Assembly (NCBI GenBank): GCA_033557465.1
Contig: JAWIIG010000038.1
Location: forward strand, 1,922,001 to 1,986,000
DNA: 64,000 nt
Origin: Ichthyophis bannanicus
Lineage: Eukaryota > Chordata > Amphibia > Gymnophiona > Ichthyophiidae
Direction of reading: 5' to 3'
Below the pieces are notes generated by a model. The model worked only from the letters and a program-made list of their open reading frames with translations, had not been told where the DNA came from and did not search any database. Positions 21,674 to 31,687 of the stretch are shown one piece after another. Both the position numbers and the translations under genes were made by a program. Every line of letters starts with the position of its first letter. Within the stretch, counting starts at the first letter, position 1.

Positions 21674-24600
21674 ATGGTGGTTATGGCTACTGGCCTGCAA
21701 GTAGGTAGTTTGAATGTGAGAGGATTGAATTCGCCACAGAAAAGAAAACTAATGTGGAATGAGCTGTGGAGCCAGAATTGGCAGGTGGCTTTCCTACAGG
21801 AGACACATATGCGTGAAGGGGATGAGAGGTTTTTGAGTTCGGGGAAGTACCAGGGTTTCTTTGCAGCGGAGGAGGGGGGCGGAAGAAGGCAGGGGTGGCA
21901 ATCTTCATCAGGCATGATGTTCCTTTTGTGGTTGGGAGGGTGTATAGGAAATCAGATGGCAGGGCAGTGGTAGTTCTGGGGGAGTTAGGGAGGGAGCAAG
22001 TGACATTAATGTCTGTGTATGGCCCGAATGTGGCACAACAGGGGTTCTGGGAGGAGATGGGTAAATGGCTAGGTGGGAAAACTCAGGGGAGGCTCTTGGT
22101 GGGGGGGACTGTAATATAGCGTTGGATGGGAGGGAGGGGAAGAGGAAGGGGGATGAGGGAGGGGGGAGACAATTTCAGAAGTGGCTGAAGGACTTTGGAT
22201 TAGAGGATCTATGGAGGGTGGCCCACCCTTTGGCAAGGGACTTTACATTTTACTCGGCAGTCCACGACTCTTACAGCCGAATAGATTATTTGCTGGGGGA
22301 TGGTTATTGGAGGGAGGCTTTGGATAAGACAGTTATAGGAGTGGTCACTTGGTCTGATCATGCCCCGGATCAACTAGGGAAGAGGGGAAGCGCACCTTCT
22401 GAAGATTGAATGATTATCTTCTACAGGGAGAGGGTGTGGAGCAGAAGTTGCAGAAGGTGGTAACGGAATATATGGAGTTGAATGACATGGGGGAGGTCTC
22501 CACGGGTGGGCTCTGGGATGGCCTGAAGGCGGTAGTACGGGGGCACCTGGTCCAGATGGGAGCGCAAAGGAAGCGGAAACGGGAGGAGGAGATTTGTCGC
22601 CTGACGGAGCGATTGGCAGAATTGGAGAGGGCCCATAAGCAAAGGGGGGGAGTTCTCCTGCGAGGGCAAGTCGAGGAGACTCGACGGCAACTCAATGCAC
22701 TTCAGTTGGAAAGGGTTTCTCATCACCTGGAGAGGGTGGGCCAGCGTTATTATGAATTCGATAACAAGTCCAGTCGCCTTTTGTGTAATAAGCTAAAGAT
22801 CCAAAGGCAACGGCAGGCTATTGCAAAAATTAAAGGGCCACAAGATAAGCTGCTGTTTAAAAATAGAGATATTCGAGAGAGGTTCCGGGACTATTATAAG
22901 GATTTGTATACTGCGGATACCCCCCGGGAGGGTGACACAATTAGGAAGTACTTACAGAATGGGGGGTATGGAAGCGCGAAGGTGTGGGATTTAGAGGGGG
23001 AAGGGTTGGAGGAGGATATTGCACTGGAGGAGGTGCTGGATGCCATTAGGCTACTGGTTCCTGGCAAGGCACCGGGGCTCAATGGATTCTCGGATTTATT
23101 CTACAAGAAGCTGGCGGACTTGTTGGGCCCTATTCTGACTAGAGTGTTTAATGCCGTTTTGAGGGGGGAGGCTCTGCCGACATCAATGAGTCAAGCGGCT
23201 ATAGTGGTGATTCCCAAACCGGGGAGGGACCCAGCGGTCTGCGGTTCCTATCGTCCCATATCGTTGTTGAATATAGATGTTAAGATACTGGCAAAGGTGT
23301 TGGCTACGAGATTGGCTCCGCTTATGCCAGGCTTGATACGCCCGGACCAATCTGGGTTTATAGTGGGGAGACACACGGTGGACGGGATACGACAGGTGTT
23401 TCAACTGGGGTGGCTGGCGAGGCAGGAGGCACAGCAGGCTATGTTTCTCTTGATTGATGCTGAAAAGGCGTTTGACAGGGTCAGTTTTGATTTCCTGCAG
23501 GTGGTATTGGAACATGTCGGACTGGGCCCTAAATTTCGCACATGGATAAAGGCTTTATATGCCTCACCGGCAGCGGCGGTGTGTGTGAATGGAGGTTATT
23601 CGGAGTTCTTTCCCCTGGGGCGTGGTACCCTTCAGGGATGCTCTTTGTCCCCGCTGCTTTTTGCCTTGGTTATGGAGCCGCTGGCTGCTAGGATCCGGTC
23701 GGTTCCAGACATCAAGGGAGTTGGAGTCGGGACAATATAGCATAAGATGGTACTGTTCGCGGATGATGTACTCTTTACCCTGACTCAGCCGGTGGTCTCT
23801 CTTCCTGTGCTGATGAGGGAGCTTACGGATTATGGAGCCCTTTCGGGATTTAAAGATAACTGGGATAAAACGGAGGCTATGTCAATTTCGTTACGGCCCC
23901 GGGTTATTGAGAGTCTGCAGGGTTCCTTCCCGTTTCGGTGGGCAAGTAGATCTATAAAATATCTGGGTGTTCAGATTACTGCTGATCCGTTAGGGATGTA
24001 TGGGGCAAATTATCCTCCATTGTTTGCGCAGTTGAGGAAGGATATGAGTTGCTGGAAAGGAGTAGAGTTGTCCTGGTTGGGGAGGATGACAGTTCTAAAG
24101 ATGAACCTGGTCCCGCGTTTGCTATACTTGTTTCAAACATTGCCAGTAGGTATACCATGTCAGGAATTGCATCAATTGCAGAATCAGATCTTTGCTTTTG
24201 TGTGGGGGAATAGTCGCCCAAGGGTGAGTAGAAGGGTTCTGTACAAGAGCAGGGAGGGGGGAGGACTAGGGGTGCCCGATGTAACTCGGTATTATGCAGC
24301 TGCCCAATTGCGCCAGGTTTTTGAGTGGAGGGATATGGGGGAGGGGGGGTTCCGAAAAGGTTTCGGGAGATTAAGCAATACTGGGCTGGGGGGACCAACT
24401 TGAAATACTTGCCCTGGATATTTGGTAAACTTCCCAAGGGGCGGTGGCGGGAGAATCTGTATATGGGACACCTGGTCACGCAGTGGCGCAAGGCTAATGC
24501 TCACTTTGCCCCAGGGGCTTATTTTTCATTGTTGGCCCTAGTGAGGGCGACGCCCGAGTTCGACCCGGGTAGAGAGGGGGTATTTTGGCGGTGGGGGGGG

Positions 24601-24827
24601 GGGGGCGTGGGACTGGATACTTTTGAGCGTTTCATAGAAGAGGGAGAACTGATTCCCTTCCCGGAGCTTCGGGTGAAATACCAATTGAGGGGGGGGGGGG
24701 ACTTCTTTCCACACCTTCAAGTTAAGCATTTTCTGACCCAGAAGAGGATCCAGGAATCATGGGAGGGGGTTCAGGATGACAGGGTAGCATTTTGGCAGGG
24801 ATGGGAGAGTTCGAGAGGGTTGGAGGG
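21674..24827 (+). pseudogene. L1 ORF2: endonuclease and reverse transcriptase, 5' part
   Basis: Begins MVVMATGLQVGSLNVRGLN. The APE-type endonuclease is visible over 21674-22370 in three frames: LNVRG, FLQETHM, SVYGPN, GDCNIALDG, SRIDYLL and TWSDHAP. The reverse transcriptase is mainly in frame 22406-23740 with PGKAPGLNGF, YRPISLLN, LLIDAEKAFDRV and GTLQGCSLSPLLFALV, then LFADDVLF (catalytic FADD) at 23750-23773. A TAG at 23738-23740 lies just before the FADD motif, most likely a mutated CAG codon. Another frameshift near 24330 leads into 24325-24827. The LINE insertion cuts it at 24828. Confidence 0.9.
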
Positions 24828-26008
24828 TGGGAGCCCGAAAGAAGAAGCAGCTGCTGGGGATAAAAGCGGCGTCCCTGCCTGCAGAGACGCCGCTGCCGGG
24901 AGTCTCCACCCCCTCTCCAGCTCCCGCCCAATCCGGGCGGTGGGAGCCCGAAAGAAGAAGCAGCTGCCGGGGATAAAAGCGGCGTCCCTGCCTGCAGAGA
25001 CGCCGCTGCCGGGAGTCTCCACCCCCTCTCCAGCTCCCGCCCAATCCGGGCGGTGGGAGCCCGAAAGAAGAAGCAGCTGCCGGGGATAAAAGCGGCGTCC
25101 CTGCCTGCAGAGACGCCGCTGCCGGGAGTCTCCACCCCCTCTCCAGCTCCCGCCCAATCCGGGCGGTGGGAGCCCGAAAGAAGAAGCAGCTGCCGGGGAT
25201 AAAAGCGGCGTCCCTGCCTGCAGAGACGCCGCTGCCGGGAGTCTCCACCCCCTCTCCAGCTCCCGCCCAATCCGGGCGGTGGGAGCCCGAAAGAAGAAGC
25301 AGCTGCCGGGGATAAAAGCGGCGTCCCTGCCTGCAGAGACGCCGCTGCCGGGAGTCTCCACCCCCTCTCCAGCTCCCGCCCAATCCGGGCGGTGGGAGCC
25401 CGAAAGAAGAAGCAGCTGCCGGGGATAAAAGCGGCGTCCCTGCCTGCAGAGACGCCGCTGCCGGGAGTCTCCACCCCCTCTCCAGCTCCCGCCCAATCCG
25501 GGCGGTGGGAGCCCGAAAGAAGAAGCAGCTGCCGGGGATAAAAGCGGCGTCCCTGCCTGCAGAGACGCCGCTGCCGGGAGTCTCCACCCCTCTCCAGCTC
25601 CCACCCAATCCGGGCGGTGGGAGCCCGAAAGAAGAAGCAGCTGCCGGGGATAAAAAGCGGCGTCCCTGCCTGCAGAGACGCCGCTGCCGGGAGTCTCCAC
25701 CCCCTCTCCAGCTCCCGCCCAATCCGGGCGGTGGGAGCCCGAAAGAAGAAGCAGCTGCCGGGGATAAAAGCGGCGTCCCTGCCTGCAGAGACGCCGCTGC
25801 CGGGAGTCTCCACCCCCTCTCCAGCTCCCGCCCAATCCGGGCGGTGGGAGCCCGAAAGAAGAAGCAGCTGCCGGGGATAAAAGCGGCGTCCCTGCCTGCA
25901 GAGACGCCGCTGCCGGGAGTCTCCACCCCCTCTCCAGCTCCCGCCCAATCCGGGCGGTGGGAGCCCGAAAGAAGAAGCAGCTGCCGGGGATAAAAGCGGC
26001 GTCCCTGC
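24828..26008 (+). repeat. 113-bp tandem array (LINE 5' monomers)
   Basis: Start positions 24828, 24941, 25054 and onward are 113 bp apart; about 10.4 copies, nearly identical, with one copy short by one C (near 25588) and one with an extra A (near 25653). Each holds a TATA-like GGGGATAAAAG and a perfect 9-bp inverted repeat AGCGGCGTC/GACGCCGCT (24865-24873 and 24886-24894 in the first copy). By analogy with monomer promoters of other LINEs, it probably drives transcription. Since 113 is not a multiple of 3, frames rotate and no protein is implied. Confidence 0.9.
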
Positions 26009-26232
26009 AGGGCGCGCCCGCGCCTGAGGGCCTCGCCAGAGGGCCCTTTGGCGTGGCGCTTAGGCGCGGCACGGAGGCGAAAAGAAGGAAATATCCCAGG
26101 AATTCAGCAGCACCGACTGCATACCAACGGATCCCGACAGAGGAGCAGACCGTGGAGGACAGCAAAACCGCAAGTAAACCCCTCACAGAACATAATACAT
26201 CACACACTACCAAACGCCCTCTTCGACAACAC

Positions 26233-26275
26233 ACTCCATAAAAGCTCCGGCCTCCCCACTCCATAAAAGCTCCGC
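26233..26275 (+). promoter_or_regulatory. duplicated TATA-like segment
   Basis: ACTCCATAAAAGCTCCG occurs at 26233-26249 and again at 26259-26275, between the two tandem arrays. ATAAAAG resembles a TATA box and also occurs in each 113-bp monomer. Promoter function is inferred from position only. Confidence 0.4.
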
Positions 26276-27800
26276 CTCCCCCCCACGGAACAGGCCCCCG
26301 CACCAAGGCGACCGCCACAGACCCGGCTCCACATCCTCGGGACAGGCTCCCTCCACGGGACAGGCTCCCGCACCGCGACAGATCCAGCTTCACATCCACG
26401 AGACAGGCCCCCGCACCAAGGCGACCGCCACAGATCCAGCTCCACATCCACGGGACAGGCTCCCTCCACAGGACAGGCTCCTGCACCAAGGCGACCGCCA
26501 CAGATCCAGCTCCACATCCACGGGACAGGCTCCCTCCACGGGACAGGCTCCTGCACCAAGGCGACCGCCACAGATCCAGCTCCACATCCACGGGACAGGC
26601 TCCCTCCACAGTACAGGCTCCTGCACCTAGGCGACCGCCACAGATCCAGCTCCACATCCACGGGACAGGCTCCCGCACCGCCACAGATCCAGCTCCACTT
26701 CCACGGGACAGGCTCCCTCCACGGGACAGGCTCCCGCACCGCGACAGATCCAGCTTCACATCCACGAGACAGGCCCCCGCACCAAGGCGACCGCCACAGA
26801 TCCAGCTCCACATCCACGGGACAGGCTCCCTCCACGGGACAGGCTCCTGCACCAAGGCGACCGCCACAGATCCAGCTCCACATCCACGGGACAGGCTCCC
26901 TCCACAGGACAGGCTCCTGCACCAAGGCGACCGCCACAGATCCAGCTCCACATCCACGGGACAGGCTCCCTCCACAGTACAGGCTCCTGCACCTAGGCGA
27001 CCGCCACAGATCCAGCTCCACATCCACGGGACAGGCTCCCGCACCGCCACAGATCCAGCTCCACTTCCACGGGACAGGCTCCCTCCACGGGACAGGCTCC
27101 CGCACCGCGACAGATCCAGCTTCACATCCACGAGACAGGCCCCCGCACCAAGGCGACCGCCACAGATCCAGCTCCACATCCACGGGACAGGCTCCCTCCA
27201 CGGGACAGGCTCCTGCACCAAGGCGACCGCCACAGATCCAGCTCCACATCCACGGGACAGGCTCCCTCCACAGGACAGGCTCCTGCACCTAGGCGACCGC
27301 CACAGATCCAGCTCCACATCCACGGGACAGGCTCCCTCCACGGGACAGGCTCCCGCACCAAGGCGACCGCCACAGATCCAGCTCCACATCCACAGGACAG
27401 GCTCCCGCACCGCCACAGATCCAGCTCCACTTCCACGGGACAGGCTCCCTCCACGGGACAGGCTCCCGCACCGCGACAGATCCAGCTTCACATCCACGAG
27501 ACAGGCCCCCGCACCAAGGCGACCGCCACAGATCCAGCTCCACATCCACGGGACAGGCTCCCTCCACAGGACAGGCTCCTGCACCAAGGCGACCGCCACA
27601 GATCCAGCTCCACATCTACGGGACAGGCTCCCTCCACAGGACAGGCTCCTGCACCAAGGCGACCGCCACAGATCCAGCTCCACATCCACAGGACAGGCTC
27701 CCGCACCGCCACAGATCCAGCTCCACATCCACGGGACAGGCTCCCTCCACGGGACAGGCTCCCGCACCGCAACAGATCCAGCTCCACATCCCCGGGACAA
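26276..27800 (+). repeat. higher-order tandem array, 366-bp unit
   Basis: Built of ~73-bp subunits made from words such as GGGACAGGCTCCC, CACCAAGGCGACCGCCACAG and ATCCAGCTCCACATCCACG. The landmark AGCTTCACATCCACGAGACA recurs at exactly 366-bp spacing (near 26390, 26756, 27122, 27488). As 366 is divisible by 3 and stop codons are rare, all frames stay open, giving a spurious 1032-codon minus-strand frame (24771-27869). The array is part of the LINE 5' region. Confidence 0.9.
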
Positions 27801-27896
27801 GCTCCCGCAACAAGTACAGCTCTCCCCAAAAGCAAACAACAGACGAAGACCTAAGGAGACAGGCGTCACCCTATCAGAACATCACAAACTACCAAC

Positions 27897-30800
27897 ATGC
27901 ACACCACATACTTCCTCCCTCTATACCTTCTAGTCACACAACTCCTCCCACCGACCACACACCTCCACTACCCCCAAACAAACACACCATGGTACCCCCC
28001 AACTGCACTGCCATATCTCGGTCCACAACACACACACAAAGAGACACTCGCAACCTCCCAAGCAAAGAGACCAAACAGACACAAATCAAACCCCAACACC
28101 GGCTCAAAGGAAGCACATGTAGCAACAACCTCTTCCACAAAGACAACAACAATTGAGCTCATAAACGCCAGATCCGTCTGCAACAAGATACACACTCTGG
28201 TAGACCACATAGAAGAGCGACAGCCCGACATAATATGCATCACAGAGACATGGCTCAACCCTACCGACAGTGTACTACTCAACCAACTAGTACCGAACAA
28301 CTACTCAGCATACAACTGCCCACGCACCCACAAGCGTGGAGGAGGAGTCCTAATAATAGCAAAAACAGAACTCAAGTTCAAGACACAGAACCTCACAGAT
28401 ACACAGCAGTGTAACACAATTAGCATCAAGAACAAGAATATTGCAATCTGCCTAACCTACAGAGCACCCCGTGCTCCACCCGACGAACTAGCCTTCACAC
28501 TCGAAGAAGCCTGTGCCATAACAACAAACAACAAACCAGCACTACTAATCGGAGACTTCAACCTTAAGTCCGCCAATACAAAAGATGCAGAGGCCTTCCT
28601 TCAGGCAATGACCTCACTTCAATTCACACAGATAGTCAATGCACCAACACACAGACTTGGATCATCCCCAGACCTCATCTTCGCATCAAACTACCTAACT
28701 TCAAGAGACCTAATCTCTACACCCACCATCACCCCAGTACCATGGTCTGACCATTACTTAATCGAGACGAAACTGCAATCACAAGAAGACCGGACAAGCG
28801 AAAGAGCGAACATCCCACACACACAAAGACGATTCAAGTCCTTTGACAAGGACGAATTCATACAGGACACAATACAACACTTGAACATTGACTCAGAGGA
28901 CCTGGAGGAACAAGTTTCCAACTGGAACAGCGTTCTAGCTAACGCCGCCAAACCATCCGTTGACAGGACCAAGAATCAACACCACAACAAGAGACAAAAC
29001 AAACCATGGTACTCAGCAAAAATACGACAGGAAAAGAGGGAGCTCAGGAAAATTGAACGGAGATGGAGAAAAAACAAAACTACTTCCGACCAACATCTTT
29101 ACCTAACAAAGCAAAAACAATACAATGAACACATCAACCAATCAAAGAGAGAATTCCACACAAACCTGATAAATTCTTCCATCAACAAACCCAGAGAACT
29201 TTTCGAAATAGTAAAAACCCTGACAAAAGAGCAAGCAGCAGAAAGAGAAATACAAGTGGATCCACAGAAATTCGCCGACCACATCAAAGACAAATTTCAC
29301 TCCACAGAGCGCACAACACCCAGTGGAACCACCAGAACGAACGTACACCCCAAAACCTGGGGCACATTCTACTCACCCTCAAAAGAACAGATATCCCACA
29401 TCATCTCCACAATCAACACAAGCACTGCTCCTACAGACCCTTGCCCAGTGTCATGGGTCAAAGCCACCAAATCAAGCCTCATACCAACCATTCATAAAAT
29501 GGTACACAACTCACTCACTCAAGGACTCATGCCACAGCAATTAAAGCTTGCCTCAGTAAGACCAATCACAAAGAAAACTACTCTCGACAAAAAGGACCCA
29601 GCAGCATACCGACCAATCTCCAGCATACCCTTCCTCGCAAAAATAATCGAAAAGACGGTTCAACTACAACTTCAGGAACACATTGACGAACACGGAACTC
29701 TCGACGACAACCAACACGGATTTCGTCCCAACCATGGAGTCGAAACCCTACTGATCTACCTCTTCGACAGCATCATAAGAATAATTGACAACACCAGGAA
29801 TGGAATTATAATGATCTTCATCGACATCTCCTCAGCTTTCGACACAGTTGACCACAATATGCTCCTGGAGAGACTAAAGAACACTGGTATACACGGTACC
29901 ACTCTGAAATGGTTCCACTCGTACCTAACCGAAAGACAGCTACAGGTCAAGGTGGGACATGACACCTCCCGACCCATAAACGTACAACAAGGAGTACCGC
30001 AAGGATCCGCACTCTCAGCACTCCTTTTTAACATCTACATCCAACCAATATGCAACATTATGAAAGAGAACAACATCCAATACACAATATACGCAGACGA
30101 CATCATGGTATACTCCCCGATATCAATCGACAACCCGGACTTCTCTAAGATAACAGACTGCCTTACCCAAATGGCGAAGTGGTGCCAAAACAACAACCTC
30201 GCAATAAACTACAACAAGACCGAAGCTTTAATCATCACTCGGAACCAAAGCTTCATACACCCACCAAACATAAAGATACAAAGCACCACGATACCGATAA
30301 GATCAGAGGTGAGATACCTTGGGGTTACTCTGGACAGTAAACTCAACCTCAAACCACACATAGACAAAACAATACAAAAGGCCTACTACAGGATGCGAAT
30401 CATCAGGAGACTGAAACCACTCCTCGCTCCAGAACACTTCCGTACCGTCTGTCAAGCACTGATAACCCCAATACTGGACTTCTGCAATCCGATATACCTT
30501 GGACTACCAAAACAAGCTCTCAAACCACTCCAGCTGGCACAAAACACTGCAGCTCGAATCATATCCGGAGCCGCTAGGCAGGAGCACATCACACCTACAT
30601 TAAAGGACTTACACTGGCTCCCAATCAGTGCTCGCATCAGATACAAGACCATCATAAACCTATTTAAGATAAAAGAGCACACATCAGCCAACAGCCTCCA
30701 CACGCTCATACAACCGGAAACCAGCGCACGTCCTAGAAGAAGTCAAACACGCAACCGAGTCAGTACCCCAAATGAATACAAGCACACACGCAAGGACACA

Positions 30801-30941
30801 ACAGACAGAGCTCTCTCCATGGCTGCTCCAACAATATGGAACAATCTACCGGACGATCTAAGGGCAACTCCAGACCTCAAAGACTTCAGAAAACAACTGA
30901 AAACCATGCTGTTCACAGAGCACTATGGTCACATCACATAG
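27897..30941 (+). CDS. L2-clade LINE ORF2: APE endonuclease and reverse transcriptase (intact)
   Basis: An unbroken 1014-codon frame. Residues 1-20 are hydrophobic (MHTTYFLPLYLLVTQLLPP). The APE-type endonuclease covers about 85-295: NARSV (90-94), CITETWL (114-120), IGDFN (218-222), SSPDLIF (256-262) and WSDH (283-286). The reverse transcriptase covers about 540-800: YRPISSI (~571), IFIDISSAFDTVDH (~640), GVPQGSALSALLFNI (~698) and YADD (~731). The C-terminal block with DLHWLPI and SMAAPTIWN is clade-typical. It would nick target DNA and copy the element RNA by target-primed reverse transcription. All catalytic motifs look intact, so this copy may be active. Confidence 0.95.
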   Translation: MHTTYFLPLYLLVTQLLPPTTHLHYPQTNTPWYPPTALPYLGPQHTHKETLATSQAKRPNRHKSNPNTGSKEAHVATTSSTKTTTIELINARSVCNKIHTLVDHIEERQPDIICITETWLNPTDSVLLNQLVPNNYSAYNCPRTHKRGGGVLIIAKTELKFKTQNLTDTQQCNTISIKNKNIAICLTYRAPRAPPDELAFTLEEACAITTNNKPALLIGDFNLKSANTKDAEAFLQAMTSLQFTQIVNAPTHRLGSSPDLIFASNYLTSRDLISTPTITPVPWSDHYLIETKLQSQEDRTSERANIPHTQRRFKSFDKDEFIQDTIQHLNIDSEDLEEQVSNWNSVLANAAKPSVDRTKNQHHNKRQNKPWYSAKIRQEKRELRKIERRWRKNKTTSDQHLYLTKQKQYNEHINQSKREFHTNLINSSINKPRELFEIVKTLTKEQAAEREIQVDPQKFADHIKDKFHSTERTTPSGTTRTNVHPKTWGTFYSPSKEQISHIISTINTSTAPTDPCPVSWVKATKSSLIPTIHKMVHNSLTQGLMPQQLKLASVRPITKKTTLDKKDPAAYRPISSIPFLAKIIEKTVQLQLQEHIDEHGTLDDNQHGFRPNHGVETLLIYLFDSIIRIIDNTRNGIIMIFIDISSAFDTVDHNMLLERLKNTGIHGTTLKWFHSYLTERQLQVKVGHDTSRPINVQQGVPQGSALSALLFNIYIQPICNIMKENNIQYTIYADDIMVYSPISIDNPDFSKITDCLTQMAKWCQNNNLAINYNKTEALIITRNQSFIHPPNIKIQSTTIPIRSEVRYLGVTLDSKLNLKPHIDKTIQKAYYRMRIIRRLKPLLAPEHFRTVCQALITPILDFCNPIYLGLPKQALKPLQLAQNTAARIISGAARQEHITPTLKDLHWLPISARIRYKTIINLFKIKEHTSANSLHTLIQPETSARPRRSQTRNRVSTPNEYKHTRKDTTDRALSMAAPTIWNNLPDDLRATPDLKDFRKQLKTMLFTEHYGHIT

Positions 30942-31204
30942 CCTAAGAGAATGGATAACAGCACTCCAATCCTCCTAAACAACTGTATGTATATAAAATG
31001 TGTTTTTAGCACCACTGTAAATAGCCCACCTTGTACATAGCTCAAACAAATCAAGCACCCAACACAGCCCTCACTCAACTAAGTTTCATCCTCACTGCAT
31101 GTACAACACACACACTTTACCTGATTGCTTGCTGTGATACCACCTTGATTATTAAGATAAGGCGGTTTAGAAATACTGTTAAATAAATAAATAAATAAAT
31201 AAAT
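30942..31204 (+). promoter_or_regulatory. LINE 3' UTR with terminal hairpin and ATAAA tail
   Basis: CACCTTGATTATTAAGATAA and GGCGGTTTAG form a weaker version of the hairpin seen on other LINE ends here; a run of AAATAAATAAATA follows. In the L2 clade such ends are the likely recognition site for the reverse transcriptase. Confidence 0.6.
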
Positions 31205-31687
31205 TGTATCGTGGTCTGGGGAGGGGGGGGCAGGAGGAAGTTTTCCCACCAGACTGAATGGGAAAAGGATTTGGGTAGGGAATTAGGGGAGCAGGCTTGG
31301 AGGAGGATATATGTGAATATTAATCGACAAGCTTTGTCGGTTACGATCCAGGAGACATCCTATAAGTTGCTGTATCGATGGTATTATACCCTGGAGCGGC
31401 TGCATAGGATGTTTCCCGTGGTGTCTGATCGGTGCTGGCGAATCTGTGGAAATGGGGGGTCATTCCTGCATATCTGGTGGGGCTGTCCAAGGGTGCAATT
31501 ATATTGGAAAATGGTGAATGAGCAAATACAGGGATTATTTGGGGAACAACTGGAATTGGATATGGGTTTGGGGTTGTTGGGGATATGGCCTGCTAAGAGA
31601 AGTAAGAAAATGGAACGCCCCATACGGGCGTGTATCCAGGCAGCTCGGAGTGAAATTGCTAGGGCATGGAAGACCACTACTGAAGAA
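31205..31687 (+). pseudogene. L1 ORF2, C-terminal middle segment
   Basis: Resumes the L1 frame after the first nested LINE: FSHQTEWEKDLG, then VTIQETSYKLLYRWYYTLERL, and the cysteine motif CWRICG ... FLHIWWGC typical of the L1 ORF2 C-terminus. It ends at AWKTTTEE, where the second nested LINE begins. Confidence 0.9.

Larger units (their letters stand above)
24828..31204 (+). mobile_element. full-length L2-clade LINE with tandem 5' region
   Basis: Inserted in the L1 ORF2. Parts in order: ~10.4 copies of a 113-bp CpG-rich monomer (24828-26008), a transition segment with duplicated TATA-like words, a second array with a 366-bp higher-order unit (about 26276-27800), an intact ORF2 (27897-30941), and a 3' UTR ending in a hairpin and an AAATAAATAAATA tail at 31204. 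The intact 1014-codon frame, low divergence between array units and complete ends suggest a young insertion. No convincing separate ORF1 was found. Clear target duplications were not identified. Confidence 0.85.

Noticed and set aside
24828..26008. Possible CRISPR array
   Set aside because: The units are contiguous and nearly identical over their full 113 bp, with no unique spacers, and the context is a eukaryotic LINE.
24771..27869. A 1032-codon minus-strand open frame, and 362-408-codon companions
   Set aside because: They run through the 113-bp and 366-bp tandem arrays of the plus-strand LINE. Frames stay open because the arrays are GC-rich and nearly stop-free; no domain, and several frames on both strands are equally open.
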